The position numbers and the translations under genes are program-made. 64,000 nucleotides of DNA from assembly GCA_017552435.1 (NCBI GenBank), contig JAFZPZ010000097.1, positions 1-64,000 of the forward strand, read 5' to 3'. The notes under the pieces were generated by a model, which saw only the letters and a program-made list of their open reading frames with translations, had not been told where the DNA came from and made no database searches. Shown piece by piece: positions 50,507 to 59,758 of the stretch. The first letter of the stretch is position 1; every line of letters starts with the position of its first letter. The stretch is from Bacteroidaceae bacterium. GTDB taxonomy: Bacteria > Bacteroidota > Bacteroidia > Bacteroidales > Bacteroidaceae.

Positions 50507-50541
50507 AGAAATTCCCGAGGTGTTTCCACCCCGGGAATCTC
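50507..50541 (-). terminator. Probable terminator of the xyl operon
   Basis: On the minus strand AGATTCCCGGGGTG pairs with CACCTCGGGAATTTCT, 20 bases after the xylA stop. The T tract is weak (ATTATT). Between the two terminators the 50414-50506 stretch shows nothing. Confidence 0.65.
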
Positions 50542-50562
50542 TATTTTATCGTTAACTGTAGA

Positions 50563-51870
50563 TTAATACATGTTCACGATAGCCTCGTAGAGCTCCTGCT
50601 TGCCAGACGTCTGCTTGGGCTCGCCAACCTTCTTACCATAAGCATAAGCCTCCTCGAGGGTCATCTTGCCCTCTTCGAACTTCTTACCTTCACCCTTGTC
50701 GAAGCTGGAGTAACGTTCCTTGACCATTGCACAGATGGGAGACTTCTCGATGATGTCAGCTGCGCTGAGCAGAGCGTGAGCCATAGCATCCATAGCAGCG
50801 ATGTGAGCGATGAAGATATCCTCCAGGTCGGTGCTGTTACGACGGGTCTTGGCATCGAAGTTGGTACCACCATCCTTGAAGCCACCACCGCGGATGATCT
50901 GCATCATAGCCTGTGTCAGCTCATAGTGGTCGATGGGGAACTGGTCGGTATCCCAACCGTTCTGGTAGTCACCACGGTTGGCGTCGATGCTGCCCAACAT
51001 GCCAGCATCCACAGCACAAGCGAGCTCGTGCTCGAAGGTGTGACCTGCGAGGGTAGCATGGTTCACCTCGATGTTCACCTTGAAGTCCTTGTCCAGGTTG
51101 TGAGCTTTCAGGAAGCCGATAACAGTTTCTGTGTCAACATCATACTGGTGCTTGCTGGGCTCCATGGGCTTGGGCTCGATCAGGAAAGTACCCTTGAAGC
51201 CCTTGCTGCGAGCATAGTCGCGAGCCATGGTCAGCATGGTAGCCATGTGTTCTTTTTCGCGCTTCATGTCGGTGTTGAGGAGGCTCATATAGCCCTCACG
51301 ACCACCCCAGAATACATAGTTGGTACCACCCAGTTCGATGGTAGCATCGATGGCATTCTTGATCTGTACGATAGCACGAGCCACAACGTCGAAGTCGGGA
51401 TTGGTGCTGGCACCATTCATATAACGCTTGTTACCGAAGACATTAGCGGTACCCCAGAGCAGTTTGATGCCGGTTTCAGCCTGCTTCTGCTTCAGGTAAG
51501 CAACGACTTCCTTCAGGTTCTTCTCGTACTCCTCAACGGTAGCAGCCTCAGCAACGAGGTCCACATCGTGGAAGCAGTAGTAGTCTATACCCAGCTTCTG
51601 CATGATTTCGAAACCAGCGTCAGCCTTCTCCTTAGCAGCCTGAACGGGGTCAGCAGCTGTATTCCAGGGGAAAGACTTGGTACCGCCACCAAACTGGTCA
51701 GCGCCTTCAGCACAGAGGGTGTGCCACCAAGCCATAGCGAATTTGAACCAATCGCTCATCTTCTTGCCCATGACAACACGATCGCGGTCATAGTAGCGAT
51801 AAGCCAAGGGATTTTTGCTCTCCACGCCTTCGAACTTGATGGCGGGAATCTCAGGAAAATACTGTTTCAT
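50563..51870 (-). CDS. xylA: Xylose isomerase
   Basis: The enzyme converts D-xylose to D-xylulose. The 435-residue protein shows the class II features: FHDVDLVAE (catalytic His and Asp), [32 protein letters not shown] (metal Glu), [18 protein letters not shown] and [20 protein letters not shown]. It is the last gene of the xylE-xylB-xylA operon, 65 bases after xylB. Codon use is very even, as expected for a highly expressed gene. Confidence 0.98.
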   Translation of the reverse strand: MKQYFPEIPAIKFEGVESKNPLAYRYYDRDRVVMGKKMSDWFKFAMAWWHTLCAEGADQFGGGTKSFPWNTAADPVQAAKEKADAGFEIMQKLGIDYYCFHDVDLVAEAATVEEYEKNLKEVVAYLKQKQAETGIKLLWGTANVFGNKRYMNGASTNPDFDVVARAIVQIKNAIDATIELGGTNYVFWGGREGYMSLLNTDMKREKEHMATMLTMARDYARSKGFKGTFLIEPKPMEPSKHQYDVDTETVIGFLKAHNLDKDFKVNIEVNHATLAGHTFEHELACAVDAGMLGSIDANRGDYQNGWDTDQFPIDHYELTQAMMQIIRGGGFKDGGTNFDAKTRRNSTDLEDIFIAHIAAMDAMAHALLSAADIIEKSPICAMVKERYSSFDKGEGKKFEEGKMTLEEAYAYGKKVGEPKQTSGKQELYEAIVNMY

Positions 51871-51935
51871 TGTTTTTTGTTATTATTAATTGGGTTAAAT
51901 TATGGAGCTAATAGGGCTAATGGGCCTTATAGGCC

Positions 51936-53420
51936 TTATGGGAGGAAAGTGAGCCAACGCTCGTAGGCCTCGCGATAGGCGGATTGATTCTTAGCAACCG
52001 GTTCGATGACCTGCAGTTTCTTCAGCGAAGCGAAGGCTTCCTTGTTATCGGCATAGATGCCTGCACCGATGCCTGCACCACGAGCTGCACCAACGCTGCC
52101 GTCGGTATCGCAAAGCTCGATGGTGGCGCCTGTAACACCAGCCAATGTGTCGCGGAAGATGGGACTCAGGAACATATTGGCCTTTCCGGCACGTATGGTC
52201 TTGAGGTTCATACCCATCTGTTCCATTACCTCCATTCCGTAGGCGAAGCTGAAGACGATGCCTTCCTGTGCCGCACGGAGCAGGTGAGCCTGCGTATGGG
52301 TATTGAAGTTGATGCCATGGATGCTGGCACCCACTTCCTTGTCGCAGAGCACACGCTCGGCACCGTTACCGAAGGGTAGGATAGAAAGACCTGCTGAGCC
52401 GATAGGAGCCTGAGCAGCCAAGTCATTCATCTCAGCATAGCCTATGCCCGTGGGGGCCACATTGCGTCGAGACCAGGAGTTCAGGATACCGGTACCGTTA
52501 ATGCACAAGAGAACGCCAAGACGAGGATTCTTAGCAGCATGGTTCACATGCGCAAAGGTATTCACACGGCTCTTGGTGTCGTAGCCAACCTGACCGAGCA
52601 CACCATAGACAACACCTGAGGTGCCAGCTGTCGTAGCAGCCTCGCCCGGCTCGAAGACATTCAGCGAGAGAGCATTGTTGGGCTGGTCGCCAGCACGATA
52701 CGTAATGGGAGTTCCTGCTGCGAGACCCAGTTCTGCTGCAGCTGCTGCGTTGACTTCGCCCTGAACGCCGAAGGTCGGCACGAGGTCCGAGAGCATTTCT
52801 GCCGGGATGCCGTAGTAGTCGAAGAGGAACTGAGCGGGACGTTCTTCCTTGAAGTCCCACATCATACCCTCTGAGAGACCGCTGACGGTTGTGGCAGGCG
52901 TACCGGACAGACGACAGGCAATATAGTCGCCGGGCAACATTACCTTATATATTTTATTAAAGGTGTCTGGCTCGTTCTCGCGAACCCAGGCAAGTTTCGA
53001 TGCTGTGAAGTTACCGGGTGAATTGAGCAGATGGCTCAGGCACTTCTCGCTGCCCAGATCTTGAAAAGCCTTCTGACCATAAGGAACGGCACGTGAATCA
53101 CACCAGATAATGGAGTCTCGCAAAGGTTTCAGATTCTTATCCACACACACTAGGCCGTGCATCTGATAGGAGATACCGATGGCCTTCACCTCTTCTTTGG
53201 CTGCTCCGCTGGCAACCATAATATCAGTTGTGGCATCTTTCAGGTATTGCCACCAAGCTTCCGGGTCTTGCTCTGCCCAGCCGGCACGAACAGCCTTGAT
53301 GGGCGCTTCACTTTTGGGATAGAAAGCTGTGGCCACGCAGGCACCACTCTCCACATCCACCAAAGAAGCCTTCACACTGGAGCTACCAACATCGTAGCCA
53401 AGCAAATAATTCTTGTTCAT
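51936..53420 (-). CDS. xylB: Xylulokinase
   Basis: The FGGY kinase phosphorylates D-xylulose with ATP. The 494-residue protein has GYDVGSSSVKASLVD (about 8-22), MHGLVCVDK, IWCDSRAVP, LPGDYIACRLSG, the second-domain TTAGTSGVVYGVLG and GAARGAGIGAG. It lies between the transporter and xylA in the same operon. Its product, xylulose-5-phosphate, enters the pentose phosphate pathway. Confidence 0.96.
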   Translation of the reverse strand: MNKNYLLGYDVGSSSVKASLVDVESGACVATAFYPKSEAPIKAVRAGWAEQDPEAWWQYLKDATTDIMVASGAAKEEVKAIGISYQMHGLVCVDKNLKPLRDSIIWCDSRAVPYGQKAFQDLGSEKCLSHLLNSPGNFTASKLAWVRENEPDTFNKIYKVMLPGDYIACRLSGTPATTVSGLSEGMMWDFKEERPAQFLFDYYGIPAEMLSDLVPTFGVQGEVNAAAAAELGLAAGTPITYRAGDQPNNALSLNVFEPGEAATTAGTSGVVYGVLGQVGYDTKSRVNTFAHVNHAAKNPRLGVLLCINGTGILNSWSRRNVAPTGIGYAEMNDLAAQAPIGSAGLSILPFGNGAERVLCDKEVGASIHGINFNTHTQAHLLRAAQEGIVFSFAYGMEVMEQMGMNLKTIRAGKANMFLSPIFRDTLAGVTGATIELCDTDGSVGAARGAGIGAGIYADNKEAFASLKKLQVIEPVAKNQSAYREAYERWLTFLP

Positions 53421-53458
53421 ATTTCTTTTAATTCATAATTCGTAATTATTTTGGTTAG

Positions 53459-53521
53459 CCGCCTTTTCGATATTACGATATATCGTTATAACGTTATTTC
53501 GGTACTTTTTTGGGCGGCTTC
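53459..53521. other. Palindromic structure between xylE and xylB
   Basis: AGCCGCC and GGGCGGCT can pair at the ends and enclose the short palindromes ACGATATATCGT and CGTTATAACG. It could adjust expression of xylB and xylA relative to xylE. Confidence 0.5.
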
Positions 53522-53533
53522 ACTCTTAATTCT

Positions 53534-55006
53534 TCATTTTTTCTGTCTCCACAAGGCAGTCATGTCCTCCAAGGTCTTGCCCTTGGTCTCTGGAACGAGT
53601 TTCCAGACGAAGATGGCTGCTATGACGCAGATGATGCCATAGAGGCCGTAGGTAAACCAATGGCCGAAATCATCGCCTTCAGTCAGGTGCATGTTGAACA
53701 TAGGCACGAACGAACTGGAGACGATGAAGTTGCTAATCCATTGAGCTGCCACAGCGATAGCTACAGCTGCGCCGCGAATGGTGTTGGGGAATATCTCGGC
53801 GATAAGCACCCAGCAGATGGGACCCCATGAGAACATAAACGAAGCCGAATAGATGAGCAATGAGGCAGCGGTGACCAGAGCAAGGCTGTCATTACCAAAG
53901 GTAACTGCTACACCGAAGGCTCCCAGCGCCATACCTAAAGAACCGGAGATGAGCAGCGGCTTGCGACCCCATTTCTCCACCGTGAACACAGCCACAAGGG
54001 TGAATGTGATATTGATGATACCCATGAAGACGGTCAGCATCATCGGGTCGTCCATACCCATATCGCCGAAGATACGCGGTGCGTAGTAGAGCACGGCGTT
54101 GATGCCGACAGCCTGCTGGAACACGCTGAGCATGATGCCGATGAAGATACACATAGCGCCGTAGGTCATCAGTTTCTCGGTCTTCACCACCATCGTGTCC
54201 TTGATGTCCTGCAGGATTTGGGCGGCTTTGCTGCTGCCGTTAATCTTTGACAGGATGCCCAGGGCCTTCTGGTCCTTTCCGACAGAGACAAGATAGCGAG
54301 GCGTCTCTGGAACAAAGCAGATGAGCAGGGCGAAGAGTCCTGCGGGAACAGCCTCAGATCCGAACATATAGCGCCAACCTGTGGTGACCGTCCACTGAGC
54401 GGCGGGATTGATGGCAGCGATGCCCTTACCCATCTCCTCGACTAGCGGCTGGATGTGTTCGCCCAGGATGAAGAAGTTCACGAAGTAAACCACCAGCTGA
54501 CCGAAGATAATGGCGAATTGGTTCCATGAGACGAGCATACCTCTTATATTAGATGGCGCCACCTCGCCGATATACATCGGGCAGATGGCTGAGGCCAGAC
54601 CTACGCCGATACCGCCGATGATGCGGTAAATGTTGAACATGATGAGCAGCGAGTAGGTGGCTGTGCCGTGCTCGAAGAACAGGAATTCCGGCTCCATCGA
54701 ACCTAGGGCTGAGATAAAAAACAGCAACCCGGCAATGATGAGCGACTTTTTACGGCCCAGGTTTGTAGCCAGGAAACCCGACAGAGCAGAGCCGATAATG
54801 CAGCCAATCAGGGCGCTGGCCGACGTGAATCCGTGCCAGCCGTTGGTGTACTGGAAGTCTTTGGCTTCCATGAAGAATGCCTGCAACCCCTTTTCTGCAC
54901 CGGAAATTACAGCGGTGTCGTAACCAAAAAGGAGGCCGCCCAGGACGGCAACGAGAACGATGGAAAACAAGTAGGCTTTACTGCCTGATTGCTGGGTCGA
55001 ATTCAT
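53534..55006 (-). CDS. xylE: Xylose:H+ symporter, MFS sugar porter
   Basis: The 490-residue transporter has twelve hydrophobic helices and sugar-porter signatures: GGLLFGYDTAVISG in TM1, ATNLGRKKSL, CPMYIGEVAPSNIRGMLVS, PETPRYLVSVGK, QQAVGINAVLYYAPRIF, EKWGRKPLL and VPETKGKTLEDM. It imports D-xylose with protons, fitting its place ahead of xylB and xylA. ATG 55006 (MNSTQQSGSKAYLF) is chosen; longer frames overlap the promoter at 55051-55058. Confidence 0.94.
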   Translation of the reverse strand: MNSTQQSGSKAYLFSIVLVAVLGGLLFGYDTAVISGAEKGLQAFFMEAKDFQYTNGWHGFTSASALIGCIIGSALSGFLATNLGRKKSLIIAGLLFFISALGSMEPEFLFFEHGTATYSLLIMFNIYRIIGGIGVGLASAICPMYIGEVAPSNIRGMLVSWNQFAIIFGQLVVYFVNFFILGEHIQPLVEEMGKGIAAINPAAQWTVTTGWRYMFGSEAVPAGLFALLICFVPETPRYLVSVGKDQKALGILSKINGSSKAAQILQDIKDTMVVKTEKLMTYGAMCIFIGIMLSVFQQAVGINAVLYYAPRIFGDMGMDDPMMLTVFMGIINITFTLVAVFTVEKWGRKPLLISGSLGMALGAFGVAVTFGNDSLALVTAASLLIYSASFMFSWGPICWVLIAEIFPNTIRGAAVAIAVAAQWISNFIVSSSFVPMFNMHLTEGDDFGHWFTYGLYGIICVIAAIFVWKLVPETKGKTLEDMTALWRQKK

Positions 55007-55050
55007 GTCAGTTTTCAGATGTTTTGAGATAAAAATTAGGTATTTCTCGG

Positions 55051-55058
55051 CAAAGTTA
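55051..55058 (-). promoter_or_regulatory. -7 box (TAACTTTG) of the xyl operon
   Basis: TAACTTTG on the minus strand, with ATTG instead of TTTG 19 bases upstream (about 55078). No xylose repressor gene is seen nearby. The 55103-55259 stretch shows nothing else. Confidence 0.65.
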
Positions 55059-55259
55059 GTATTTTTTATGCAAACTGCAATGGATTCCATCGAAAAACAC
55101 ATATTTATTTATAAGGAATGGTGAGTTTCCCCGTTTTTGCACCTATTTGTAAGTTCCAATCAGCTTTTTCTTTTTGTACTGAGAGTGGGAGTAGGAATAA
55201 TTAGTCTTGTGTGAGAAAAAAAGGATGTACAGCAAAATGTGGCAAACAGATAAAGCAAA

Positions 55260-55279
55260 AGCCCAGCGTTTGCTGGGCT
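55260..55279 (-). terminator. Terminator of the tRNA-Asn pair
   Basis: AGCCCAGC pairs with GCTGGGCT and is followed on the minus strand by TTTGCTTT. Confidence 0.85.
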
Positions 55280-55282
55280 TTG

Positions 55283-55356
55283 CGCTTCAGGATGGGCTTG
55301 AACCAACGACCCCATGATTAACAGTCATGTGCTCTAACCAACTGAGCTACTGAAGC
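55283..55356 (-). tRNA. tRNA-Asn (anticodon GTT), second copy
   Basis: The cloverleaf is acceptor GCTTCAG/CTGAAGC, D stem GCTC/GAGC, anticodon stem CATGA/TCATG with loop CTGTTAA, T loop TTCAAGC and discriminator G. The T stem GTTGG/CCATC has one T-T mismatch. The copy is identical to the one 100 bp away. Confidence 0.95.
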
Positions 55357-55382
55357 AAATTGCAACTGAAGGAACCCTTTTG

Positions 55383-55456
55383 CGCTTCAGGATGGGCTTG
55401 AACCAACGACCCCATGATTAACAGTCATGTGCTCTAACCAACTGAGCTACTGAAGC
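55383..55456 (-). tRNA. tRNA-Asn (anticodon GTT), first copy
   Basis: The sequence is identical to 55283-55356, including the T-T mismatch in the T stem. It lies exactly 100 bp upstream in the transcript, which points to a recent tandem duplication. Confidence 0.95.
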
Positions 55457-55489
55457 AGTATTCTGAGAGTTTTTTTCTCAATTGCGGTG

Positions 55490-55497
55490 CAAAGGTA
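55490..55497 (-). promoter_or_regulatory. -7 box (TACCTTTG) for the tRNA-Asn genes
   Basis: TACCTTTG on the minus strand lies 33 bases before the first tRNA. It faces the divergent pfkB promoter across an AAAAGTGAAAAGAG array. Confidence 0.65.
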
Positions 55498-55504
55498 CAA
55501 TAAA

Positions 55505-55535
55505 AAGTGAAAAGAGAAAAGTGAAAAGAGAAAAA
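55505..55535. repeat. Array between divergent promoters (AAAAGTGAAAAGAG)
   Basis: Two 14-base units (each two 7-mers) lie between the tRNA and pfkB -7 boxes. Confidence 0.7.
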
Positions 55536-55541
55536 TTTTTG

Positions 55542-55549
55542 TATCTTTG
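55542..55549 (+). promoter_or_regulatory. -7 box (TATCTTTG) for the pfkB-S41 operon
   Basis: TATCTTTG lies 18 bases before the start codon, so the leader is very short (about 10 bases). Confidence 0.7.
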
Positions 55550-55567
55550 CAGAAAATTTTGCAATAA

Positions 55568-56554
55568 ATGGAGAAAATCATAGGAATTGGCAATGCGCTA
55601 GTCGATATTCTGGTGCGTCTGAAAGAGGACAGTCTCCTCGAGCAGATGCAGCTTCCGAAAGGCGGCATGACGCTGATAGACGAGGCCCAGCAAAGGGAAC
55701 TGCGGACCTGTATGCAAGGACTGCAAGTGGAGCAATCTACAGGCGGTAGTGCCGGTAACACTATCCTTGCATTGGCCAGTTTGGGTGCTTCTGTCGGATT
55801 CGTGGGTAAAACTGGACGCGATGCTTTAGGCAGGTTTTACGCAGAAAGCCAGAAGGCTGCAGGCATCGATGCCCGACTGTTGCAGTGTGATTTGCCGACA
55901 GGAGTTGCGAACACCTTCATCTCTCCCGACGGAGAGCGTACCTTTGGCACTTGTCTTGGCGCGGCTGCGACACTGCAGGCAAGCGACATTACGCCGGCAC
56001 TCTTCGAGGGTGTCGGGTTGGCTCATATCGAAGGCTATCTGGTGCAAAACCATGACCTGATGGAAGCCATTTGCCAAACGGCTATGGAGATGAGCGTGCA
56101 ACTCAGCCTCGACCTCGCCAGCTATAATGTCGTTGCTGCCGACCTTCCTTTCTTCCGTCATCTGGTGCAGGACTACATCGACATCGTCTTTGCCAACGAA
56201 GAAGAGGCAGCAGCATTCACCGGTCAAAAGAATCCGATGGAAGCTTTGCGCCAAATAGCAGCCCTGAAGTGTTTGGCTGTCGTGAAACTCGGCAGCAAGG
56301 GAGCGAGTGCGCGACTTGGAAGAGAAGAGGTTGTGGTGAGTGCACACAAAGTGCCTGTTGTCGATACGACGGCGGCAGGTGATTTCTTTGCCGGAGGTTT
56401 CCTCTATGCCTTGAATCGTGGAGCATCTCTAAAAGAATGCCTCAGTTGTGGCGCATTACTCAGCGAGCATGTCATCGGTGTGGTTGGAACAAAGTTGCCA
56501 GAAGAAGAATGGAAGGAGATTAGTGTTCAATGTTCAATGTTTAATGTTCAATGA
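55568..56554 (+). CDS. PfkB-family sugar or nucleoside kinase
   Basis: The 328-residue ribokinase-fold protein shows IIGIGNALVDILVRL, STGGSAGNTILALASLGA, GKTGRDALGRFY, FANEEEAAAFTG and the C-terminal DTTAAGDFFAGGFLYAL with the catalytic Asp. It resembles the adenosine-kinase-like group common in Bacteroidetes, but the substrate (ribose, fructose, adenosine) cannot be fixed. The last residues (VQCSMFNVQ) come from a TGTTCAA array. The stop overlaps the S41 start by four bases (ATGA). Confidence 0.9.
   Translation: MEKIIGIGNALVDILVRLKEDSLLEQMQLPKGGMTLIDEAQQRELRTCMQGLQVEQSTGGSAGNTILALASLGASVGFVGKTGRDALGRFYAESQKAAGIDARLLQCDLPTGVANTFISPDGERTFGTCLGAAATLQASDITPALFEGVGLAHIEGYLVQNHDLMEAICQTAMEMSVQLSLDLASYNVVAADLPFFRHLVQDYIDIVFANEEEAAAFTGQKNPMEALRQIAALKCLAVVKLGSKGASARLGREEVVVSAHKVPVVDTTAAGDFFAGGFLYALNRGASLKECLSCGALLSEHVIGVVGTKLPEEEWKEISVQCSMFNVQ
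56523..56553. repeat. Heptamer array at the pfkB end
   Basis: Four TGTTCAA/TGTTTAA units encode the pfkB C-terminus and place its TGA over the ATG of the next gene. Confidence 0.8.
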
Positions 56555-58191
56555 AGACGCGCTTTATATATATATTATTATGTCTGCTGCCGCTGTGTGT
56601 GGCAGCGCAGAAGAAAGAGAACACCAATTCGGCTATCAGCCGCAATCTGGAGCTCTTCAATGACATCTATAAACAGCTCGACCTCTTCTATGTCGATTCG
56701 CTGAATGCCGATACGGTGATAGGGTGGGGCATCCGTTCTATGTTGCAGCAGGTTGATCCCTTCACCGATTACTTCCCTGAGGATGACGAGGACCTGCGTC
56801 AGATGGCAACGGGCAAGTATGCCGGCATAGGCAGCATCATCCGCTATCACAGGAAAGATCAAAGGGCAGTCATCAGCGAGCCCTACGAAGGTACACCCAG
56901 TCAATTGGCGGGTGTACAGGCAGGTGATGTCATCCTTTCGATTGACGGAAAAGATGTCAAAGGAATGGGTACGCCCAAGGTGAGCAGTATGCTACGAGGC
57001 GAGGCCGGAACGACCTTCGAGTTGAAGGTTCGTAGAGGTTTGGAGGAGAAATCGTTCCTCATCACCCGGCAAATGATACAGATTCCACAGGTGCCATACG
57101 CCGGGATGCTGAGTGACGGAGAGACGGGCTACATCTTCCTGACCGGCTTCACCGAAGGGGCTTGTAGAGAAGTCCGCGAGGCTCTGGTGGAGGTGATTCG
57201 GCAGGGAGCAAAGCGCCTTGTGTTTGATCTTAGAGGAAATCCGGGAGGAGCAGTCAACGAGGCGGTGGATATTGCCAATCTTTTCCTTCCGAAGGGGAAG
57301 AAAGTGGTCTATACGAAGGGTAAAATGACGCGAACTAATCGCGAATACTATACAGCGACGGAACCTGTGGATAGTATTATGCCCCTCGTGGTGCTTGTGG
57401 ATGGCGGTTCGGCCTCAGCTTCCGAAATCGTTTCCGGAGCCTTGCAGGATTTCGACCGTGCAGTCATCATGGGAACCCGAACCTACGGAAAAGGCCTTGT
57501 GCAGATGATGCGCGAAGTACCTTATCACGGCACATTGAAGATTACTACCAGTCGCTACTACATTCCCAGCGGAAGATGCATACAAGCTTATGACTACCGT
57601 CACCTGAATGCCGACGGATCGGCGGGTATTGTGCCTGACAGCCTGACAAAAGTCTTCAAAACGGCGGGAGGTCGGGAAGTACGCGACGGTGGCGGCATAA
57701 AACCCGATATAGAGGTTAAGCCCGACAGTTTGCCCACGATGATATCCGAGTTAGTTGTCAGCGACGAGTTCTTCGACTATGTCACACACTACTGTTATGA
57801 GCATCCCACAATTCCGCCTGTCGGTGAATTCCGTTTGAGTGAGGAAGACTATGCCGCTTTTGCCGACAGTATTGGGGCAAGTGGCTTCGAAGCCGGCAAG
57901 CCCGCCAAGGATGTGCTGAAAGTTCTGCGTGATGTCATCAAGCGCGAAGGTTATCAGGAAGCAACTAAGGCTGAACTCGATGCCCTTGAAGCCAAGTTGA
58001 CCTACGATGTGCGTGCCGACCTGCTGCGTTTCAGAAAGGAAGTGGAGCCATATTTGTGTGACGAGATAGTTCATCGCTATTACTTCCAAAGGGGTGGAGT
58101 CCAACAACAGCTCATTGACGATCCCTGTATCGAAAAAGCGTTAGAAATACTGTCTTCCGAAGACGAATATAAAAAAGTATTGACCCCCTAA
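56551..58191 (+). CDS. C-terminal processing peptidase, S41 family
   Basis: The 546-residue periplasmic protease has a signal peptide (MKTRFIYILLCLLPLCVAAQ), an N-terminal helical part, a PDZ domain (about 85-180: SEPYEGTPSQLAGVQAGDVILSI) and the S41 core with LRGNPGG, the serine region GGSASASE (about 285-292) and catalytic Lys314 in TYGKGLVQ. A helical C-terminal part follows. It trims or degrades secreted and outer-membrane proteins. It is coupled to the kinase gene upstream. The stop lies in a family B repeat (LTP). Confidence 0.94.
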   Translation: MKTRFIYILLCLLPLCVAAQKKENTNSAISRNLELFNDIYKQLDLFYVDSLNADTVIGWGIRSMLQQVDPFTDYFPEDDEDLRQMATGKYAGIGSIIRYHRKDQRAVISEPYEGTPSQLAGVQAGDVILSIDGKDVKGMGTPKVSSMLRGEAGTTFELKVRRGLEEKSFLITRQMIQIPQVPYAGMLSDGETGYIFLTGFTEGACREVREALVEVIRQGAKRLVFDLRGNPGGAVNEAVDIANLFLPKGKKVVYTKGKMTRTNREYYTATEPVDSIMPLVVLVDGGSASASEIVSGALQDFDRAVIMGTRTYGKGLVQMMREVPYHGTLKITTSRYYIPSGRCIQAYDYRHLNADGSAGIVPDSLTKVFKTAGGREVRDGGGIKPDIEVKPDSLPTMISELVVSDEFFDYVTHYCYEHPTIPPVGEFRLSEEDYAAFADSIGASGFEAGKPAKDVLKVLRDVIKREGYQEATKAELDALEAKLTYDVRADLLRFRKEVEPYLCDEIVHRYYFQRGGVQQQLIDDPCIEKALEILSSEDEYKKVLTP

Positions 58192-58207
58192 CCCCCTTTA
58201 GGGGGAA
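58182..58207 (+). repeat. Family B hairpin repeat
   Basis: GACCCCCTAACCCCCTTTAG followed by GGGGAA contains the stop codon of the S41 gene. Confidence 0.75.
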
Positions 58208-58219
58208 TAAAAAAGAAAG

Positions 58220-59707
58220 ATGAAGAGATTCGTTTATTGTTTATTGGTTATAGGTTATTGTTTTTGCGTCCACGCTCAGACAGAACTCCCCTCTCTCACA
58301 GGAGAGGGGTTGGCGGAGAGTTTTCTGCCTCAAGATAGTATCGTTCGTGTCCTCGCTATCGGTAATAGTTTCTCACAAGATGCTGTTGAGCAGTACCTTT
58401 GGGAGCTGGCACAAGAAGCGGGCGTAAATATGATTATAGGCAATGCTTATCGAGGCGGACAAGGCTTCCATTCGCACTGGATTGATGTCAGCGAGGCCAA
58501 CAATACCTTCGAGTACCGCAAGATCGTGAATGGTTTGCGCACAAATACGCCCCATTCGGCCCTCGCAGACATCATAACGGACGAACCTTGGAACTATATT
58601 ACCTTCCAGCAGGTGAGTCAGGAGTCGGGTCTCACCACAACCTTCGAGCCTTACCTGACGGAACTGATACAATACACCCAAGGATTGCAGACGAACCCCA
58701 ACGCCATCTATGGTTACCACCAAACTTGGGCCTATTCGCACGACAGCACGCACGGCGGCTTTGCAAACTATGGCAACCGACAGGAGGTGATGTACGATAG
58801 CATCTGTTTGGCCGTGCAATATGCTACGGCGATGCATCCTGAGTTCAGTTTCGTCGTCCCTGCAGGCACGGCAATCCAAAATGCCCGTACTACATACCTG
58901 GGCGACAACATGAACAGAGACGGTTATCACCTTGACCTCAAGATGGGACGTTATACGGCGGCTTGTGTCTGGCTTGAGACCCTCACAGGCATCTCGCCGG
59001 TGGGATTTAGTTATCGTCCTGATGGCGTTGACTTCCTGACGGCCCACACTTGTCAGGTAGCAGCTCACGCAGCTGTCTCGCGGCCTTTTGAATGTACCAT
59101 TTTGGACCAGGAGGGCTTCCCTGCGGTCAACAATATCGTTCCGACGGGTCTCGTGAAGCTCAATTTCGGAGCCGATCACACCTCAGACCCTTCGTGGAAC
59201 GACATTTCGCCGGTTATTCGGACTCATGCAGACATCACCGACAGCAATATGAACCCGACTGGTATCCTTGTGACCTTCACGGGCGACTTCGGGGGCTCAA
59301 ATCGGAACGGAGCGACCTACACCACCACCAGGATGATGATGCCATCCGAGGTGTCTGCCTCCAGTCTTTGGGGCTATGCGGCTGGAAAGTTTGGCGGCCA
59401 GGGTCCCCGGCAGAGTGCGACGCTGCGTCTGAGCCATCTCAATCCCGAACTGAAGTACGAGTTCACCTTATTCTCCTCTCGCGACAATTGCCAGGACCTC
59501 CGGCAGACCAGTTTTATTGTGCAGGGAGAAGAAACGCAGGCAGGTGCTGTCCAATCCGCCAATAATTCCTCGGAAGTTGTGGATTTGAAGGACATACGGC
59601 CCACATCTGACGGCCAAGTGACGCTGACGATAATGCCAGGCTCGTACAATAGCAGTCCCAATCGCTTTTATTACCTCAATTCGATGACAATAAAGGCTCG
59701 AAAGTAA
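58220..59707 (+). CDS. DUF4886 (SGNH-hydrolase-like) secreted protein
   Basis: The 495-residue protein has a signal peptide (about 1-19, YCLLVIGYCFCVHA) whose codons are TTTATTG/GTTATAG heptamers. The mature start ELPSLTGEGLAESF is encoded by a short GC-rich palindrome. A DUF4886 domain follows (about 40-290), with VLAIGNSFSQDAVEQYLWEL (block-I Ser of SGNH hydrolases), WNYITFQQVSQESG and RDGYHLD-L (possible Asp/His). The C-terminal beta domain (about 300-490) looks like a ligand-binding module. It may be an esterase on glycans; this is inference. Confidence 0.8.
   Translation: MKRFVYCLLVIGYCFCVHAQTELPSLTGEGLAESFLPQDSIVRVLAIGNSFSQDAVEQYLWELAQEAGVNMIIGNAYRGGQGFHSHWIDVSEANNTFEYRKIVNGLRTNTPHSALADIITDEPWNYITFQQVSQESGLTTTFEPYLTELIQYTQGLQTNPNAIYGYHQTWAYSHDSTHGGFANYGNRQEVMYDSICLAVQYATAMHPEFSFVVPAGTAIQNARTTYLGDNMNRDGYHLDLKMGRYTAACVWLETLTGISPVGFSYRPDGVDFLTAHTCQVAAHAAVSRPFECTILDQEGFPAVNNIVPTGLVKLNFGADHTSDPSWNDISPVIRTHADITDSNMNPTGILVTFTGDFGGSNRNGATYTTTRMMMPSEVSASSLWGYAAGKFGGQGPRQSATLRLSHLNPELKYEFTLFSSRDNCQDLRQTSFIVQGEETQAGAVQSANNSSEVVDLKDIRPTSDGQVTLTIMPGSYNSSPNRFYYLNSMTIKARK
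58286..58318. repeat. GC-rich palindrome in frame in the DUF4886 gene
   Basis: CTCCCCTCTCTCACAGGAGA with GGGGTTGGCGGAG forms a CCCCTCTC/GAGAGGGG-type hairpin just after the signal-peptide codons. It is a different sequence type from family B. Confidence 0.65.
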
Positions 59708-59758
59708 TATTTCAAACCAACTAAATGCAAAAATAAATACAAATAAACTTCAAAATAT

